This document shows, one piece after another, positions 63,736 through 64,000 of a stretch of DNA of 64,000 nucleotides. The DNA is from Charina bottae (lineage: Eukaryota; Chordata; Lepidosauria; Squamata; Charinaidae), in NCBI GenBank assembly GCA_023362775.1, contig JALMGJ010000008.1, positions 40,649,501 to 40,713,500 on the forward strand, written 5' to 3'. Made by a program: the position numbers and the translations under genes. Below the pieces are notes generated by a model. The model made no database searches, was not told the origin of the DNA, and saw only the letters and a program-made list of their open reading frames with translations. Numbering within the stretch: position 1 is the first letter of the stretch; the number at the start of each line of letters is the position of its first letter.

Positions 63736-64000
63736 GAGACATCTTCCACCAGGGCACCTAGCTAAGAAGAAACTAGAATGAACATGCTATGAATTGAAGA
63801 AATATATATTTTTTAACTTTATTCCGGTCATTGACCAATAAAATACATAAAACAGAGTTATCCCCTTAGTACCAGTAACTTTTAACAACGAGGAAAGATT
63901 TTACTGCTAACTGAAGTAAATGCAATTGTTTTCTCTAAATGACTTGTGTTAGTGATGGGAGTGAAACTCACTACATTAAAAGGATTGGAGCCTCAGTCCA
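63736..64000. other. Intron sequence, nothing recognised
   Basis: AT-rich, with ATTCCGGTCATTGACCAATAAAAT, possibly an old LINE tail in complement. No exon. Confidence 0.4.

Overview
The window is vertebrate nuclear DNA, almost certainly from a squamate reptile (lizard or snake; I cannot decide which). The evidence is split exons with GT/AG junctions, a CpG-island promoter, and a repeat community typical of squamates: Sauria-type tRNA SINEs (seven copies, with A and B boxes), a CORE/MIR-like tRNA SINE, BovB and another RTE LINE, L2- and CR1-type LINE 3' ends, an L1 ORF1 relic, Penelope-like elements (PLEs) and many hAT-type MITEs. There are no operons, ribosome binding sites, CRISPR arrays or RNA genes.

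Layout. 1-40.6 kb is gene-poor and built of layered repeats: hAT and Tc1/mariner-like MITEs, two solo LTRs of one family in opposite orientation (3.3 and 4.8 kb), an L2 with a fold-back 3' end (8.3-9.4 kb), a PLE hairpin (17.5 kb), Sauria SINEs (24-29 kb), an RTE insertion (32.5-33.6 kb), a CORE-SINE whose body has been amplified five-fold (36.4-37.0 kb), and an L1 relic plus an LTR (37-38.7 kb).

40,659-45,748 is the standout: a complete, apparently intact Ty1/copia LTR retrotransposon. It has two 490-bp LTRs that are identical by eye, a 5-bp target duplication, a primer-binding site resembling the anticodon arm of initiator tRNA-Met, one uninterrupted gag-pol frame with all expected catalytic motifs, and a polypurine tract against the 3' LTR. 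It looks like a very recent insertion, about 2 kb upstream of a host gene.

47.5-64 kb carries the 5' part of one host gene on the + strand: four coding exons of an anthrax-toxin-receptor family protein (closest to ANTXR2/CMG2), with a CpG island at exon 1. The exons join in phase and encode a signal peptide and the first part of a von Willebrand A domain with its MIDAS motif; the gene runs off the right edge. Its introns hold a CR1 interrupted by a young BovB and an LTR-like insertion, PLEs including one with a GIY-YIG endonuclease reading frame, MITEs with perfect target duplications, and long microsatellites.

The host gene and the copia element are the only convincing long coding systems. 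Other long open frames are LINE or PLE relics or frames across simple repeats. All homology statements come from reading motifs and from memory of family features; no database search was possible.
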